Shown here in pieces: positions 14,421-25,900 of a stretch of 64,000 nt of DNA. The notes beneath the pieces were generated by a model. The model saw only the letters and a list, made by a program, of their open reading frames with translations. It was not told the origin of the DNA and searched no databases. This DNA comes from Caprimulgus europaeus (taxonomy: Eukaryota > Chordata > Aves > Caprimulgiformes > Caprimulgidae). The DNA is taken from assembly GCA_907165065.1 (NCBI GenBank), contig OU015524.1:35593295-35657294 (forward strand), written 5' to 3'. Each line of letters begins with the position of its first letter. Position 1 is the first letter of the stretch. A program made the translations under genes and the position numbers.

Positions 14421-14743
14421 AAGAGGAGGAGGAAGGGGATTCCCCCTTTCTCCAAAAATGTCACTATCTGGGAATAAACACCACCCTTTAGCAAAGCGGA
14501 AGGTTAGCCAGCAGACATTTAGGAACGCTGAGTGCAGCGTTCCGACTGCTGCACACCACGATGCTGTGGCAGAAGGGCTCGTTACCTGCGCCAGTGGGGC
14601 ACGGGTGGGACCTGCAGCTCGGCTGGGGCCTCTTCACCCACAGCCGATGTCAGCACCCACCGCCTCGTCAGACGCCAGTGCGGTCCCCCCGGCACTGAGC
14701 ACAGGGGCGGCCCCACATCCCCCCGACCCACGCGGCTACTCAC

Positions 14744-14814
14744 GTTTGATGCACCTCTGGGAGCCCGTGGCCTTGCTCCAGCCGTGGCAGCACTGCCCCC
14801 CGCAGACATTGACC
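14744..14814 (-). CDS. LTBP1: LTBP1 exon 2 (Cys-rich N-terminal segment)
   Basis: This 71-bp internal exon encodes 23 full codons, VNVCGGQCCHGWSKATGSQR followed by CIK, with one base shared at each end. The acceptor reads CCCACAG and the donor is C|GTGAGT. Phase 2 entry completes a Gly codon with exon 1, and phase 1 exit completes a Pro codon with exon 3, giving the LTBP1 junctions PG-VNVCGG and IK-PNC. The CGGxCCHGW motif is the conserved cysteine-rich lead into the first EGF-like domain in LTBPs and fibrillins. The exon lies inside the promoter-proximal CpG island, only 713 bp downstream of exon 1. Confidence 0.96.
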
Positions 14815-15527
14815 CTGTGGGAACAGCAAAGAGGGGTGAGGGTCCAGCGGGGTCCCCTCCGGCGCCGCGGCGGCTGCCGGCCCCGCTCCCCATCCTCAGC
14901 CGGGCCGCGGGGCGGGCGCTGGGCCGGCGAGAGAAAAGGCGGGAAGAATTAAACCTCCCGAAGAGGGTTCGAGGGAACTCCTCGCCCGGCGCCGGCTCTG
15001 ACTGCAAAACGGGGCTGGGACCTCCCGGAGAGGACCGCGGACGGACGGGCGCCCCGAGCGCTGCTTTCGGGAACGCAAACGACAAAGGCGGGGGCTGCGG
15101 CTCGGCCCTGGCAGTGCCGGGGCCTCCCCCGCCGCCCCGGCGGGAGGAGCGCGGCTGGGGGCTCCTCGCGCCCTCGACGCCTGAGGCTGGGACCGCGGGC
15201 TCGTGCAGGTGAGGGGGGGCCGGCCCCGCGCCCGGACCCAGGTACCGCGAGGAGGCGGCAAAGAAACGGGGAGGCTGCGGGCCCAGCTGGTTTGCAGGCA
15301 GCCGGGCACCGGCGGCGGGCAGGTAACGCCGCGGTGCCCCCAGGAGCCCGGGCCGGCCCGCCCGGCCCCGGCCCCTGCCCCCGTCCCTGAGGGGAAGCGA
15401 CAACGGCCGCGACAAAGGTGCTCGCGGGGGGAAGGAGGCTGCAGGCGGACGAGCAGCACCATCGTCGCCTGAGCCGTGCTGGGGAGCGGGGGACGTGCGG
15501 GGCCCGGCTGGCGGGAGGGCGCCTTAC
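14815..15527 (-). other. LTBP1 intron 1
   Basis: A short (713 bp), very GC- and CpG-rich intron between exon 1 and exon 2, with donor GTAAGG and acceptor CCCACAG. It is part of the promoter CpG island. Long open frames on both strands across it reflect the lack of stop codons in GC-rich DNA and are not taken as genes. Confidence 0.9.
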
Positions 15528-15979
15528 CCCGGCAGCGGCGGCAGCTGATGCTTCTGGCGGAGGGGCAGGCCGGCGCTGCTGTTGCCGTGGGGGCCCGGCG
15601 GCGGCTTGGGCCGCGGGCCGAAGCGGGCCGGCTTCGCGAGGGAGGCGGTGTGAGCGGCGGAGTTGGGGTGGACCTGCCCGGCGGGGCCCAAGCGGAGCTG
15701 GACACCCGCGCCGCCCGGCTTGCTCATCCGCCGGGTCCGCTCCAGGGTGCCGCCGCTGTAGCGTGTGTTCAGCTGAACGTTAAACGTGCGCTGCTGCTGC
15801 TGCTGCTCCCCCGCGGGGAGGGTCGGGCCCTGATGCCGGCTGCCGGAGGAGCCCGCCCGGCCGGGCTGCAGGACGTACGTGATCCTCCTCAGCCGGCCCT
15901 TCTCGGATGCAGCCAGCGCGGGTGACAAAAGTGCACAGGCAGCGAGGAGGAGGAGGAAGCCCCATCTGATCCGAGCCAT
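15528..15979 (-). CDS. LTBP1: LTBP1 exon 1, coding part (long isoform start)
   Basis: This is the first coding exon of latent TGF-beta binding protein 1, an extracellular matrix glycoprotein that binds the latent TGF-beta complex and targets it to fibrillin/fibronectin matrix. The ATG at 15979-15977 is the first in-frame ATG and has G at -3 and +4. The encoded N-terminus MARIRWGFLLLLAACALLSP is a classic signal peptide, with likely cleavage after ALA near residue 23. The following GRLRRITYV, the RTFNV..LN.RYS block and ERTRR.SKPGG match the known long-form LTBP1 N-terminus; the rest is basic, Pro/Gly-rich and disordered. There are 150 full codons, and the exon ends in phase 2 at a G|GTAAGG donor (intron starts 15527). 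Five consecutive CAG codons encode a glutamine run. No in-frame stop lies between the ATG and about 16430, but no in-frame ATG lies there either, so I keep this start. Identification is by recognition of conserved motifs, not by a search. Confidence 0.96.
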
Positions 15980-16405
15980 TTCCACAGCGAGAGCCCCGGC
16001 AGCCGCAGAGCTTCGCGGACCCCCGATGTAATGGTTTCCTCTCCTCCAAAGGACTTGTGTGTGCGCGCGACCCTCTCCCTGCGCCCTGGGTACGGATCCT
16101 TCCTCCGCTCTCTGCCCCCCTAACCTTCTGCGGGAGGGGAAAGGAAAAAAAGCCCCAGGTTCCCCCCACCCACCCCCCGAACTGTTAGAAAAGTTCAGCG
16201 AACACGTCGCCCGGTGGAGCAGGAAAACATCGCTGGAAGAAAGGAAGCGGCGGGTACGAGCCGAGCGGCGAGCCGGAGCGGGAAGGGAGGAGCAGCAGCA
16301 GGGGAAGGGTGTTTGCGGGAGGCGGGTGGTCGCAACGGAGCGCAGATGCCTCGGCTGCCGGAGCTGCCAGGGGTCTGCGGGCTTGTGTAAGAAACGGTCC
16401 TTAAG
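15980..16405 (-). other. Probable LTBP1 5' untranslated leader
   Basis: GC-rich sequence between the start codon and the inferred promoter. The main reading frame is open through it but has no in-frame ATG. One minus-strand upstream ATG at 16230-16228 opens an 11-codon uORF. The leader extent depends on the unmapped transcription start. Confidence 0.55.
16195..16230 (-). CDS. Possible uORF in the LTBP1 leader (MFSCSTGRRVR)
   Basis: A minus-strand ATG with G at -3 starts 11 codons and ends in TGA, about 215 bases upstream of the LTBP1 start codon. It is in a different frame from the main ORF and does not overlap it. Such uORFs commonly lower translation of the main frame. Whether it is in the mRNA depends on the true transcription start, and the peptide itself resembles nothing I know. 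Confidence 0.3.
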   Translation of the reverse strand: MFSCSTGRRVR

Positions 16406-16580
16406 CCAGGCCGGGCTGAACACACCCACCCGCTTTTTAAGAGTTACTCCGCGAGTGACTGAGTAAGTGAGTGCGGGAGGGGAGGGGGCGGGGGGTGCCC
16501 CTGCCCCCCGCCCGGCCCCGCGCAGCCAATCTGGGGCCGCCGTGACGTCAGGCGGCGCTCCCGGGGCGGGGGCCCGGGGC
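16405..16580 (-). promoter_or_regulatory. Probable LTBP1 long-form core and proximal promoter
   Basis: Within the island, upstream of exon 1, there is a perfect CRE palindrome TGACGTCA at 16543-16550 and a CCAAT box at 16526-16530. GC-box-like runs lie near 16475-16497 and 16561-16575, and a weak TATA-like TTAAAAAG (minus strand) lies at about 16433-16440. If the TATA-like element is used, transcription would start near 16405-16410. This spacing is inference; a dispersed CpG-island start is equally possible. Confidence 0.6.
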
Positions 16581-16640
16581 CAGGTGACAGGATGGGGCTG
16601 AGGGGGGGTGCGGGGGTCCCGGTCTGCCCCGGTAAGGAAG

Positions 16641-17414
16641 CCTCAAAAATACGGATTTTAACTTAGAGGGGCTCACCTGCCGTGCTGCCACCGGCACAGA
16701 CAACATCCCTGTCCTGTACAGCGGGGGTGGCACACCTGTACTTTTGCAGTAGCTGAGCATTTCTTTTCTATTTCAATGGAGGTAAGGCTTTAGCCCCCCA
16801 CAAGCTTTATATACATCCTTCACTTTATAGGTAGGAACTCAATGAAAACACTTAACACACGTTAAAGGTGAGCACATCCCTCAGTCTGCCTGATGTGAGC
16901 CGTAGGTTTGAGATTCCTCTTAGCAGAAATCCTAGCTGGATTAAGAGGGACCATATTCTTTCTTGGTTTTCTTTCTGTTTGTAAAGCAGCATGTATTCCT
17001 AAAGAACAGAACGCAAACCACAATTGTACACTCAGAATTAATATATAAGCAAAACTGCCTATGTTTTTCTCCAGTGTGTCTGAATCGATGTCACCCTTTA
17101 GCATTGTGAATACAGAAAAAAAAAAAAAAAGTTCACAAAATAGGGAAGCTGATGTGTCCTAGTTCTTTCCAAGAAACTTTGTGAAGAATCAGTTTGCAAA
17201 TCCAATAGCTTGGAATCCAGGTCCTCCTCCCTGGGTTCTCCTCTGCTCTTTTCCAGAGCTTTAAGGACACTGACCCTGGCTCCAAACTGATGAGATTTTG
17301 TTAAATGCTCTTGGCGCAGCTACGCAGCGGCACAGGGAGCAGAAGGGTTTTACATTGATGGGATTCCAGGCAAAAGCCAGTGTTAGGAGCACAACAGTCC
17401 CTTCCTCCTTAGTT
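16641..17414. other. Upstream flank of LTBP1 promoter, no gene seen
   Basis: Composition drops from the CpG island to ordinary AT-rich DNA. There is an A homopolymer near 17115-17131. No exon, RNA gene or repeat family was recognised. Confidence 0.6.
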
Positions 17415-17465
17415 CTCATCTATTTAAAACTGCTCAAAAATAAATAGATGTTTTAAATAGATGAG
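17415..17465. repeat. Perfect 16-bp inverted repeat (hairpin)
   Basis: CTCATCTATTTAAAAC at 17415-17430 and its exact reverse complement at 17450-17465 are separated by 19 bases. It lies about 1 kb upstream of the inferred LTBP1 start. It may be the remnant of a small inverted-repeat insertion or a chance AT-rich palindrome. Confidence 0.8.
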
Positions 17466-20400
17466 AGTTTGGAGCTTTCTATAGTCACAGCGTAAGGGAG
17501 CTGAATCGATGTTAAAGGCTTCTGTTCCTCCAGCTCTCTGAATTGAAACCCAGTGTTTGAAAAAAAAGTGCCTCTAGCGCTGGGGGCTTCTAAATCTATG
17601 GTGGGTTAAACTAGAATGAAACTCTGTGGTGGTTCAGAAAAAAAAACAAACCTGAGATAAAGCCTGAAAGTATCTTCACCTTGAAGACAAAGTAAGAAGT
17701 TAACTGTGAGACCGCTGCCTCCTCTCTTAGCAAATGCACGTCTGTTGTTTTTTTAACTTGGAAGACATTCTCAGCAACTGAACTGCTCAGTCTTCCAAAG
17801 GCTAATTATTGTCAATCCTGAGTATGCTAAATGTTTTTACAGTGTTTAGGGAACAAAAAAATACCTTGAAACCAGAGAGGTTGGGTGAGGGCTGAGTAAG
17901 TAGAGAAAAACTGGTGTGGTACTCGGGATTGTTGCTCTGCACAAGGCCGCTGTCCTTCAGAAGTTTTCCAGAATGAGATCACAACTACGTGTGTGGCTGG
18001 GTTTGTTCAACAGAGGGCAAAAACTGCATCATTCCACAGCAGAAGGCAGTTGCTTTTAAGAAATGTGGGGTTTAAGTCATGTCAGGCACGGGGCAAATGT
18101 GGTGTATTACTGGCTACTGTACAGCAAATGGTAAGGGACCTCAAGGGAAATATATCCACAAAGGTGGATGCCTTGCATAAAATGATCAAGGTTTAAAAAC
18201 ATTCTTGAAAAAATGTTAAGTATTAGCTGAGATTAATTGGCTGAGGTCAAGCACTTCTCACAAATTTACATGACAGATCTGACTCTCAGTGTTCTCTTTT
18301 TTCCTCTAACAAGGAAATCCACACTTTTCTTCTCTGTTTGTCTGCTTTTGGTAACTTTTTTTTTCTTTTTTTTTTAACTGCCCCCAGCCCCACGCCTGAG
18401 AGGATCTTGGGTGTTAGGAACCTGGTTTGCCTGCAGTAACACATTGATTGGGTTGGCTGTAGAAGTTTTAACAGCTAAAAAAGAACTTTAGTGAACCACC
18501 ACTGCGGTCCAAAGCTCAGCTCAAAATTTCTTCACACATAGAAGTCTCTGCTTCCAAAGGCGAAAAAAGCACATCTGTCCAGCACCAAACAGCTAGATAC
18601 TGGCCTTTCAAAAACAAGCCAAGTGGCTACTAAAGCTCCTGAGGATCCTCTAGTAAATGTTATCACTGCTTGTGAGAAACCTCTGGCCGCCTCCTCACCT
18701 CCTGTGGAAAAGGCACCGAGTTTGCAGTTATAAATGAGTTAGTATCTCACACCACCTACCAGGCACATCACTCTCTCAAAGAGCTGGGAAAACAATTAAC
18801 GCTATTTCTGTTCCTTTCCCTGCTGGTTTGTGACTAGAGGCTGAACACAGGGAAACATAAAGGAAAGTCCTTAGCCTGCTCACCTCCTGCCAGAGGGGCA
18901 GCCCTCTGGGTGCTCTGCAGTAAGGGCATAGCTGGGGCTGAGAAGGGTAGAACTGGCTGGCAGATTGGAAGCAGGATGGAGGCAGGAGGCAGAATGGCTG
19001 CCTGATGAGATGGCAGGATTACTTCAAGGGTCAAAGGCTTAATGGACAGGGGAGAAGAGAGTTTGAGAGTGTGAGTATCTACAACAAGAACCAAAATCGC
19101 ATTATTCAAACCAAAATCAAAGCAAGAACTAAACTGCCATATGTTTTTGTTCAAGTCTCTTGACTTTGGGGCCAGTCTCATGAGTTGAGTGAGGAAGGAC
19201 AATTGTTTTTGAGCCATCAAAGTTGGCAGCACTGAGACTTCCACAGTTCTTTTTCAGCAAATGAAGGAGACAGGACTGTGGCCCCATGTCTCATGGAGGA
19301 CACTGATGCACTGGCTCGCAGGGCAAAGCAGGGACCTATGCAGGATGCTGCTGGGAAGATGTACATTATGTTGAGGGTGAAGTCATCTGAGCATCAGTGA
19401 TCACTCAGCCTTCCTTACACAGCATAGTGCCACAGTGTCTCCCTGTGACCCATGTCCAGGTTTGCCAGGCAGCAAGTTGGTGCTTCTGTAGATCCACCAG
19501 GCAGCAAGTCTTAGCCTGCAGGAAAGCTGGCTTGGGAGCTCACAGTTAACATTGAGTTTGACAAGGTTGAATGGTGTCTTCAGCCCAAATTTTGTCTATA
19601 GAAGAGCACTTTTACCATAGTGTAGTTCTATGAGCTTCAGTGATATTACTTCCAACTTCTTCTGGGCTAAAGGAGGAAAAGTAGTCTCTATAATTTCTTG
19701 TAAACTGAGAATCATCTGGAGACCTGTATCTGCTGTTTTCCTTTTCTGTAGTATACAAGTAACTGCAAAACCCCTTTGTATTCTGCAGGCTAAATTATAC
19801 CTTTAGGCACAGCTTTGTACAGGTGACATGACTCTAATTTAGAAGGTATTTCTTTTGGATGGAAGAGAACAGCTTAGTCTCATTGTCATCAGAGCAGGGA
19901 AAAGAAGTAATTGACCTTTATTATGTCACTCAAGTATATAGGACATGTGACTGAATACATACATGAAGTAGATTTGCAGAGTAAGACTGTGTAGATGTTA
20001 GTATAATTTCTACATGGTTTTTTTTGAACAGAACTGTACCTTCCCACCATGACTATTTGTTCCTTCAGGCAGAAACTGTAATTACTTTATGGTTTGCAAC
20101 TCATATCCTGAGGTCTCAACCGTTCCTGAGTGTTACCACAGTATAATTAATGTTTCACAAAAAGACAAGTCCTGCTCACTCGATTCTTGCAGGCTCTTCC
20201 ATTCACTTTCAAGGAACTCAGATAGTCAGACTAGGTCTCGACGGATGTGTGAGGCTTGGAAGGAAGTCGCTCAGCTTTGCTGAACACATTCACTACTGAT
20301 GGCCCTTCTTTGTGACTTGGGGATCTGTAACTATCACCCCTGGCATGTCTCAGTGTTTCCAGACTCACACTACATTACCTTGGGTAAACAACCTCCTACC

Positions 20401-22304
20401 TTCCCCTTCTTGGATTCACTACCATGAAAGCATCTGTGTAGCACGTTCCCCAGCACCTCCTCTGAAAGAAGTCACCGTCCCCCAATGCATCGTTACTGCC
20501 AGTGCAATCAGGGCTCTGTTGCATTAGGCACCGTATACACGTGCCAGCAGATAAATCACACCGACTTTTCTGTCCGGGAGTCACGCAATCCTGAAGCAGA
20601 CTAGCTTTTCAGGGATGAAGGAACTTTCATGGTGAGACTTGGAGCTTGGTCTGTATATGATTTCACACCTTGGAGCAATAAGGGTCCTGTGTGGCACTGG
20701 TGTCTGAAGCAGTCAGATTGGCATGCAGATAGTCCAGAGCTACAAGTCTGGATGGGAAAAGAAGACACACTAATGATAGCCAGGGTAATGGTCATCCCTC
20801 CCACTCAGAGTACTACCAAAAGAGATTGACATAAGGACTTTTTGCACTAATTGACACTGAAAGTTGGATCCATTGGGCAAAAGTCTAATACCAGTCTATT
20901 ACTACTGACCACCGCCATATCCAACAAAATATATGCCTAAAGCAAATAGGAGTTGGCTTCTTTTCAAGTTGCTGACATAACTGTCATAGTAAAAGAAGTT
21001 GTGTGGATTTGCATAGTCTTTAATTCCATTTTCCTGAAGTAGCAGAAATCTCTACTAGAATATTTGGCAGTTTCACAGGTATCCTCACATATGTAAAATA
21101 AGTGATTCGGAAATACAAGATTTTTTTTCAAGATATGAAAATCTCCACACTGTGCTGTTGCAATTATTCTTCCCCTCAAGGAAATAAATATATCTTGTCT
21201 ACAAAACAATTAAAATATCCATTGAACTTTTTTATTACACTATTCGTTGCAATTGCTTGTTTCTTTGTACAATCCCGTGTACACTGAAAATAAACTGCAG
21301 AGGAAATTAGGTGGAAAGGACCACAAAAATGAGAAAATAATTTTAATTATTTCACTTTAGCTTAGGAGAAGACATGTTTAAACTAACACATTCTTCACAA
21401 AAGCAAAGTAAATATTATAACTAATATTTGAAAACTCTCACAGCATGGCTATGTCATATGCCAAGAATACTAACCTCTACAAAAATAAACTTCAGCAGTG
21501 GATCCTGATTTTTCACTGTTGCACTGTGTGCTGCTCAAGACTTATGAAAGTTGAAGGAAAAAGCTTTATGTAGGAAGGATAAAGCCCCTCCTGACTTGAA
21601 TTAGCACCAAAGAATGTCTTACAGATTTCATAATTATACATAATCCAGGCAGACCAGTTTATAAGTGGAAGAGAAGCAGATAGAAGTGGTGTGAGACTAT
21701 GGAAAGAGGAGCCATGGCTTGTGGGAACACCAGCCATGATTACCCCTGCAGCAGCTGCTTAATAACCTGACAGGTAACATTTTCACCCCCTTGTCTGTGC
21801 TTGGTTTCCCGCTCTGACAGCTTTGGATGATGCTATATGGGCGGCTTGGGTATCTCACTGTCCGCTTTCACCTTGCTCTCACAAAGAGAGAAGACCTGCT
21901 TAGACTGCTGTGCTAGAAATTAGTATTTGAGCTTGACTGTCAGGGTAAACGATTGTTGAAAGACCAGCTGGGCACACAGAGCAGCAGATCCTGTCTCTCT
22001 GGATTGAAAAAAGGGCAGAGTACTACTCCTAATGATGCATTTGGAGCAGCTCCCAGCCACACCAATGTTAGAGGTTGTGAGTAAGTGTATAGGTCCTCTG
22101 TCTGCTGCTCTTTCAAGGTTTGTGGTGGAAGGTGATGAAATGAAAATTAGAAGGTTGCTTTTTTTTTTTTTTTTAAGGAGGTAGGGAGAAAAATGCTAGG
22201 CTTTCATTTCCATCACTTTTTCTCCAATAGCAAAAGGTGTCTGCAGAGGTGTTTAATGTCAGTCTGCAGTGTGTCTGTGTTTTGCATCAGGATGCTTGAA
22301 AGCT
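17466..22304. other. Intergenic, no gene seen
   Basis: Unique-looking sequence with scattered short open frames that lack coding character. No tRNA, LINE tail or conserved protein motif was recognised. Confidence 0.6.
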
Positions 22305-22365
22305 GACCCTGGTCTGAGCAGGAGGACCTCTGAGGGTCCCTTCCACCCTTAGTTATGATGAGAGT
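22305..22365 (+). mobile_element. Probable short CR1 tail
   Basis: CTGGTCTGAGCAGGAGGACC followed by TGAGGGTCCCTTCCACCCTT resembles the last bases of a CR1 ('ggactagatgacctc...ggtcccttccaaccc') in plus orientation. The copy is short and the terminal octamer repeat is eroded. Confidence 0.5.
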
Positions 22366-22815
22366 CTGGGATGAGGTGTGGCATTGTGCCTAACAAGCAG
22401 CCTCAGGTGGAAACAGGCACAGCGCGTACCCATTTTGGGTGGGACAGAAACCGCTTTCAAGAAAGTAAGCCTGCAGGGTAGTAATGTACAAGGCTTCCTG
22501 GTGTAGGCTGCAGGTGGGAAGGAGCTTGAGGACTGGAATAGCTAGGACATGCCAGAAGGGATGAGGCAGACCCCAGAAAAAGGTTAAACACCTGGGCTCA
22601 AACATGATGCCAGGCACAGCCGGAACTGGTCTTGCCACCGGGCAGGCTGTAACATAAGAGTACCGTAGAGAGACAGCGCCAGCCCAGCAGAGACCCTCAC
22701 CTGTATTTAGAGAACAGAAATTCAGTCTGGCCTTATAGCAAAAGCTTAGCCATGAAGGGTCTAGTAGGGACTGACACCACCAGATAGTTAAACCTTGGTT
22801 TGTAACCAGTGTAGA
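22366..22815. other. Intergenic, no gene seen
   Basis: A moderately GC-rich interval between two CR1 tails. A minus-strand open frame of about 147 codons crosses it, but its translation shows no recognisable domain and it ends beside the CR1, so I do not call a gene. Confidence 0.5.
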
Positions 22816-22917
22816 TGTGATGCTCAGGGACATGGTTTAGTGGTGGACTTGGCAGTGTTAGGTTTACAGTTGATGATCTTAAAGGTCCTTTCCAACCTAA
22901 ATTATTCTATTATTCTA
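22816..22917 (+). mobile_element. CR1 LINE 3' tail
   Basis: Plus-oriented CR1 end: GTGGTGGACTTGGCAGTGTT, then a GATGATCTTAAAGGTCCTTT block, TCCAACCTAAATTATTCTAT and the terminal ATTCTA repeat. It is the same subfamily type as the copy at 57545-57697. Confidence 0.9.
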
Positions 22918-25900
22918 AATCAAAGTGATGCGAGTGACTACTTCCAAAGCAGATGAACTGTAGCTGCCCCAAAGATCCTCAGCAAAACAGGCACGTGGAG
23001 GTCAGAGGAAGCCAGTGACTTGATTTGTCCTTATCACACTAGCCTCATGTCTGATTCCTAATTAAGGGCTTTTTTTTCTGAGGCAGGCTAAGCACAGCTA
23101 GCAGTAGTGCAGATGCCGTTGCATTCCTGTGCAAAGGGCTGGCAGCGAGAAGCCCTGCTCTAGAGCAGTCTGCCTGGGACACAAGACAGAGAATGGGGGA
23201 AGAACCTGTCTAGCAGTTCTCAGCAAAAAGGACTGTCATCCTAAATTGTGTGCAGTGGACCACCATCCCCCACAAAGGGGTGGAACGGGGGCATAAACAA
23301 GTAGATATGATGTTTTTCTCAAAACACTCCAATCTCAGTGAGCTGCAATCAATGGAAAGATTTCCCATTGATTTTGCTGGTCTCTGTATTGAAGCCCACG
23401 TGTGGAGGGCAAAGTATTTTGTGCAATGGCTTTAACCTGCCTCAGAGTCTGTCACATCACCAGATCCTTTTTCCATTCCTGTTGGTTAGAGTTAGTTTTG
23501 CAGTGTTTGCCTGTTGGGCTCAGGACACTGAGCCTAAAAGAAGGATGATTGTGCAAGTAATAAATTTGTACCCTCCCTTAACAACTGTGTTCAAAATAAG
23601 TGTCTATAATTGTCAGATTGTTTTAAGCTTGCCATCTTAATTTACCATGCTTCCCTAAAGCAGTAGCAGATGAATCAAAACAGCGCACGGCTTGTGGTCT
23701 GTCCACAGCATGCCCACGACACCGTCCTGCTTTCAGACATTCCCGTGACGGCCAGCCAGTGAGTCACGCAACCGCAGCTCCCCATTGCCGGCAAAGGGAG
23801 CCCACCTGAGGGGCAGCCTTTCACTCCTTCCTTCGTTCAGGCACTCACTCACTTCTCCCAGTGGGTCTCCAGTCTCCAGCACAGGCAGTGTCTCCGCAGA
23901 AGCCTGCTGATGGTCTCTTCAGAAGCCTTTTGCACACAAAAGCAGGCACTCCCGCTCCACATCTGCAGGATGATTTATTAGAATACACAGGCAATATAAT
24001 GTCGCATGCAGCAGATAGGAACAGCATGCAGTCTTTTAGCTACGCACATCTGTATTCCTATCTGGAAATAAACTGAAGATGTGCCTCAGTGCTAAATAAT
24101 ATGTGAGTTAGATTCTTGTTTGAATCATATGTAGTTTTAGTGTAAAGATTAGAGCCATTATCTGTCCAGACTAGGGTCATCCAGGAAAGCAAGCATTTGC
24201 AGCAAGAAGTTTCAGCTCATGTAGCCCTTTTTTAATTTTTCTCATTTCACTTTTGTTGACTTTTAGCCAGCAGCACACAGAAAATTCTCTAGCTCCGGGA
24301 TCCATGTGTAGATAAATTTGCTAGCTTTGTTCATATTAAAGTTTAAAATTTTCAGAAAAGAAATGCAGATTTCTATTCTTTTCTTGCAAAACAAGCATAG
24401 CATTTTCAAAGACCACAGTTTTGACCTGTCAAGAGTATGCACAATCTGAAACTCAAAAGATGTAATCTGAAGACAAAAAGAATGATCTACCTCTGTACAG
24501 AAGTTTCTTGTCTATTCTCATTCAAAGCACATCAATGGCCACCTCTGACCTAAGATCAAGTAATTCCTATACTCTTTCTAAGCTGAATTCATCTGCGTGG
24601 CCCCTCATTTTCTGTGGGGCAGTGGCCATGGCTGACAAGGATCAGAATTCTTCTCCAGGACAGTAAGTTTGATGATTTCCAGCAAGGTCCCTTGCAGGAG
24701 TTTTTCAAGCAGAATTGATTTAAAAGCAACTGCAATTATGAAAATTAGAAATTATGACTGCCAACTATTTAAACTGAGAGAAACCCTCTCCAGTTGAGAG
24801 AACCTGAACAAAGACCATATGTCCTTAGCATTGACTGGCAAAAACACCCCACATAACATTCTTGGGGTCTGTGGGAATCTCTTGTGATTCTTTACAGTTC
24901 AGTTCATCAAATACTGACATTTTGAATTTCAGTGTTTCATTATGTAAAGCAGCTTTTGCAAGCCCCAGTCATACAGTTCTTCAGTCTTCATCTATGTTAT
25001 CTTGTGTCTTTCAAAGACTAGAACAGATTTGTACTAAATTATTTAACTCTGCTCAGATAGGGCTGATAAATTGAACTTTCACTCCTACTACCTGTTATTA
25101 TGTTCTATTAGTTTTAAAATGAGGTGGGTTTTTTCTTTCTGAAAGAACACAAGATTTGTTGTTATTGCAGGGAGGATCTAGGTGATTTGACAACACGATT
25201 AGGTAGAACAAAGTTTTTTTACAAAACTATACAAATAGTTATTCTGAACAGAAGATTCACAACAGCAGTTTAAATATTTCCTCATAATTTGATGTTGTGT
25301 TTGTAAAAAAAAAATCCATATTCATAACTCATGTATTAAAAGTGAAAAGTGTTTGTTTGGAATCTGCATCCAAATCTCATCTCTTTGTGATCTTCAAGTT
25401 TTCAGGCAGTCAGCGCCTGAGGATTAAATTCTGCCCTGTCCTAGAGAAACTGTGGAGTTTTGCTTAACTTATGCATGTTTTAGACTGCTATTAGGAGTTC
25501 TGATCAACACATTAGGGAAGTGTGGGTTTTTTCCCTTTTAAAACATGTTTGTACAGATGAGCCGAGGCTTAATTTGCATTTAAACTAAACCTCTTTAGCA
25601 ACAGATTTTCTTGAATGTAACTTTCCAAATGTTTCCACAGCAATTTTTTAGGTGCCCATAATGTTGTCACCAGGCTTATTATTCACGTTATGAATAAAAA
25701 TCAAAAAAGACTTTTGACTGAATTCTCTAATGAAGCTTTTTGTGAATGAGGATATGGGTATCAGATTGCTGAAAGAACTACCAGGGATTCTCAGTTCCCC
25801 AAAGCAGTGAGCATTTTTCTTTATTTTTTAAGTGTGTCTGCTGTAAAGAAATGTATGATGGTTTGTCTTGTGTATTGAAAAAGGGTTAATGTGACCATCT

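Larger units (their letters stand above)
633..14743 (-). other. LTBP1 intron 2
   Basis: A 14.1-kb intron bounded by GTGAGT (14743 side) and TTAG (633 side). It contains two CR1 fragments (3838-4180, 6231-6445), a composite inverted-repeat element (12363-12592) and a long G run (14400-14420). The stretches 633-3837, 4181-6230, 6446-12362 and 12593-14399 are AT-rich unique-looking sequence in which I found no exon, RNA gene or clear transposon. Short open frames here look like chance. Confidence 0.85.
14530..16640. promoter_or_regulatory. CpG island spanning LTBP1 promoter, exon 1 and exon 2
   Basis: CpG dinucleotides and G+C rise sharply from about 14530 and fall again after about 16640, against AT-rich flanks. 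The island covers exons 1 and 2, intron 1, the 5' leader and the upstream promoter. This is the usual form of a broadly expressed vertebrate promoter and places the start of the long LTBP1 transcript inside the window. The edges are estimated by eye. Confidence 0.85.

Noticed and set aside
14582-15925. Several open frames of 120-280 codons on both strands around the CpG island
   Set aside because: They overlap LTBP1 exons 1-2 and intron 1 in other frames; GC-rich DNA lacks stop codons, and the translations are Arg/Pro/Gly/Ala low-complexity.
15980-16430. In-frame N-terminal extension of LTBP1 by about 150 codons
   Set aside because: The frame is open but has no ATG, and the start at 15979 has strong context and is followed by a proper signal peptide.
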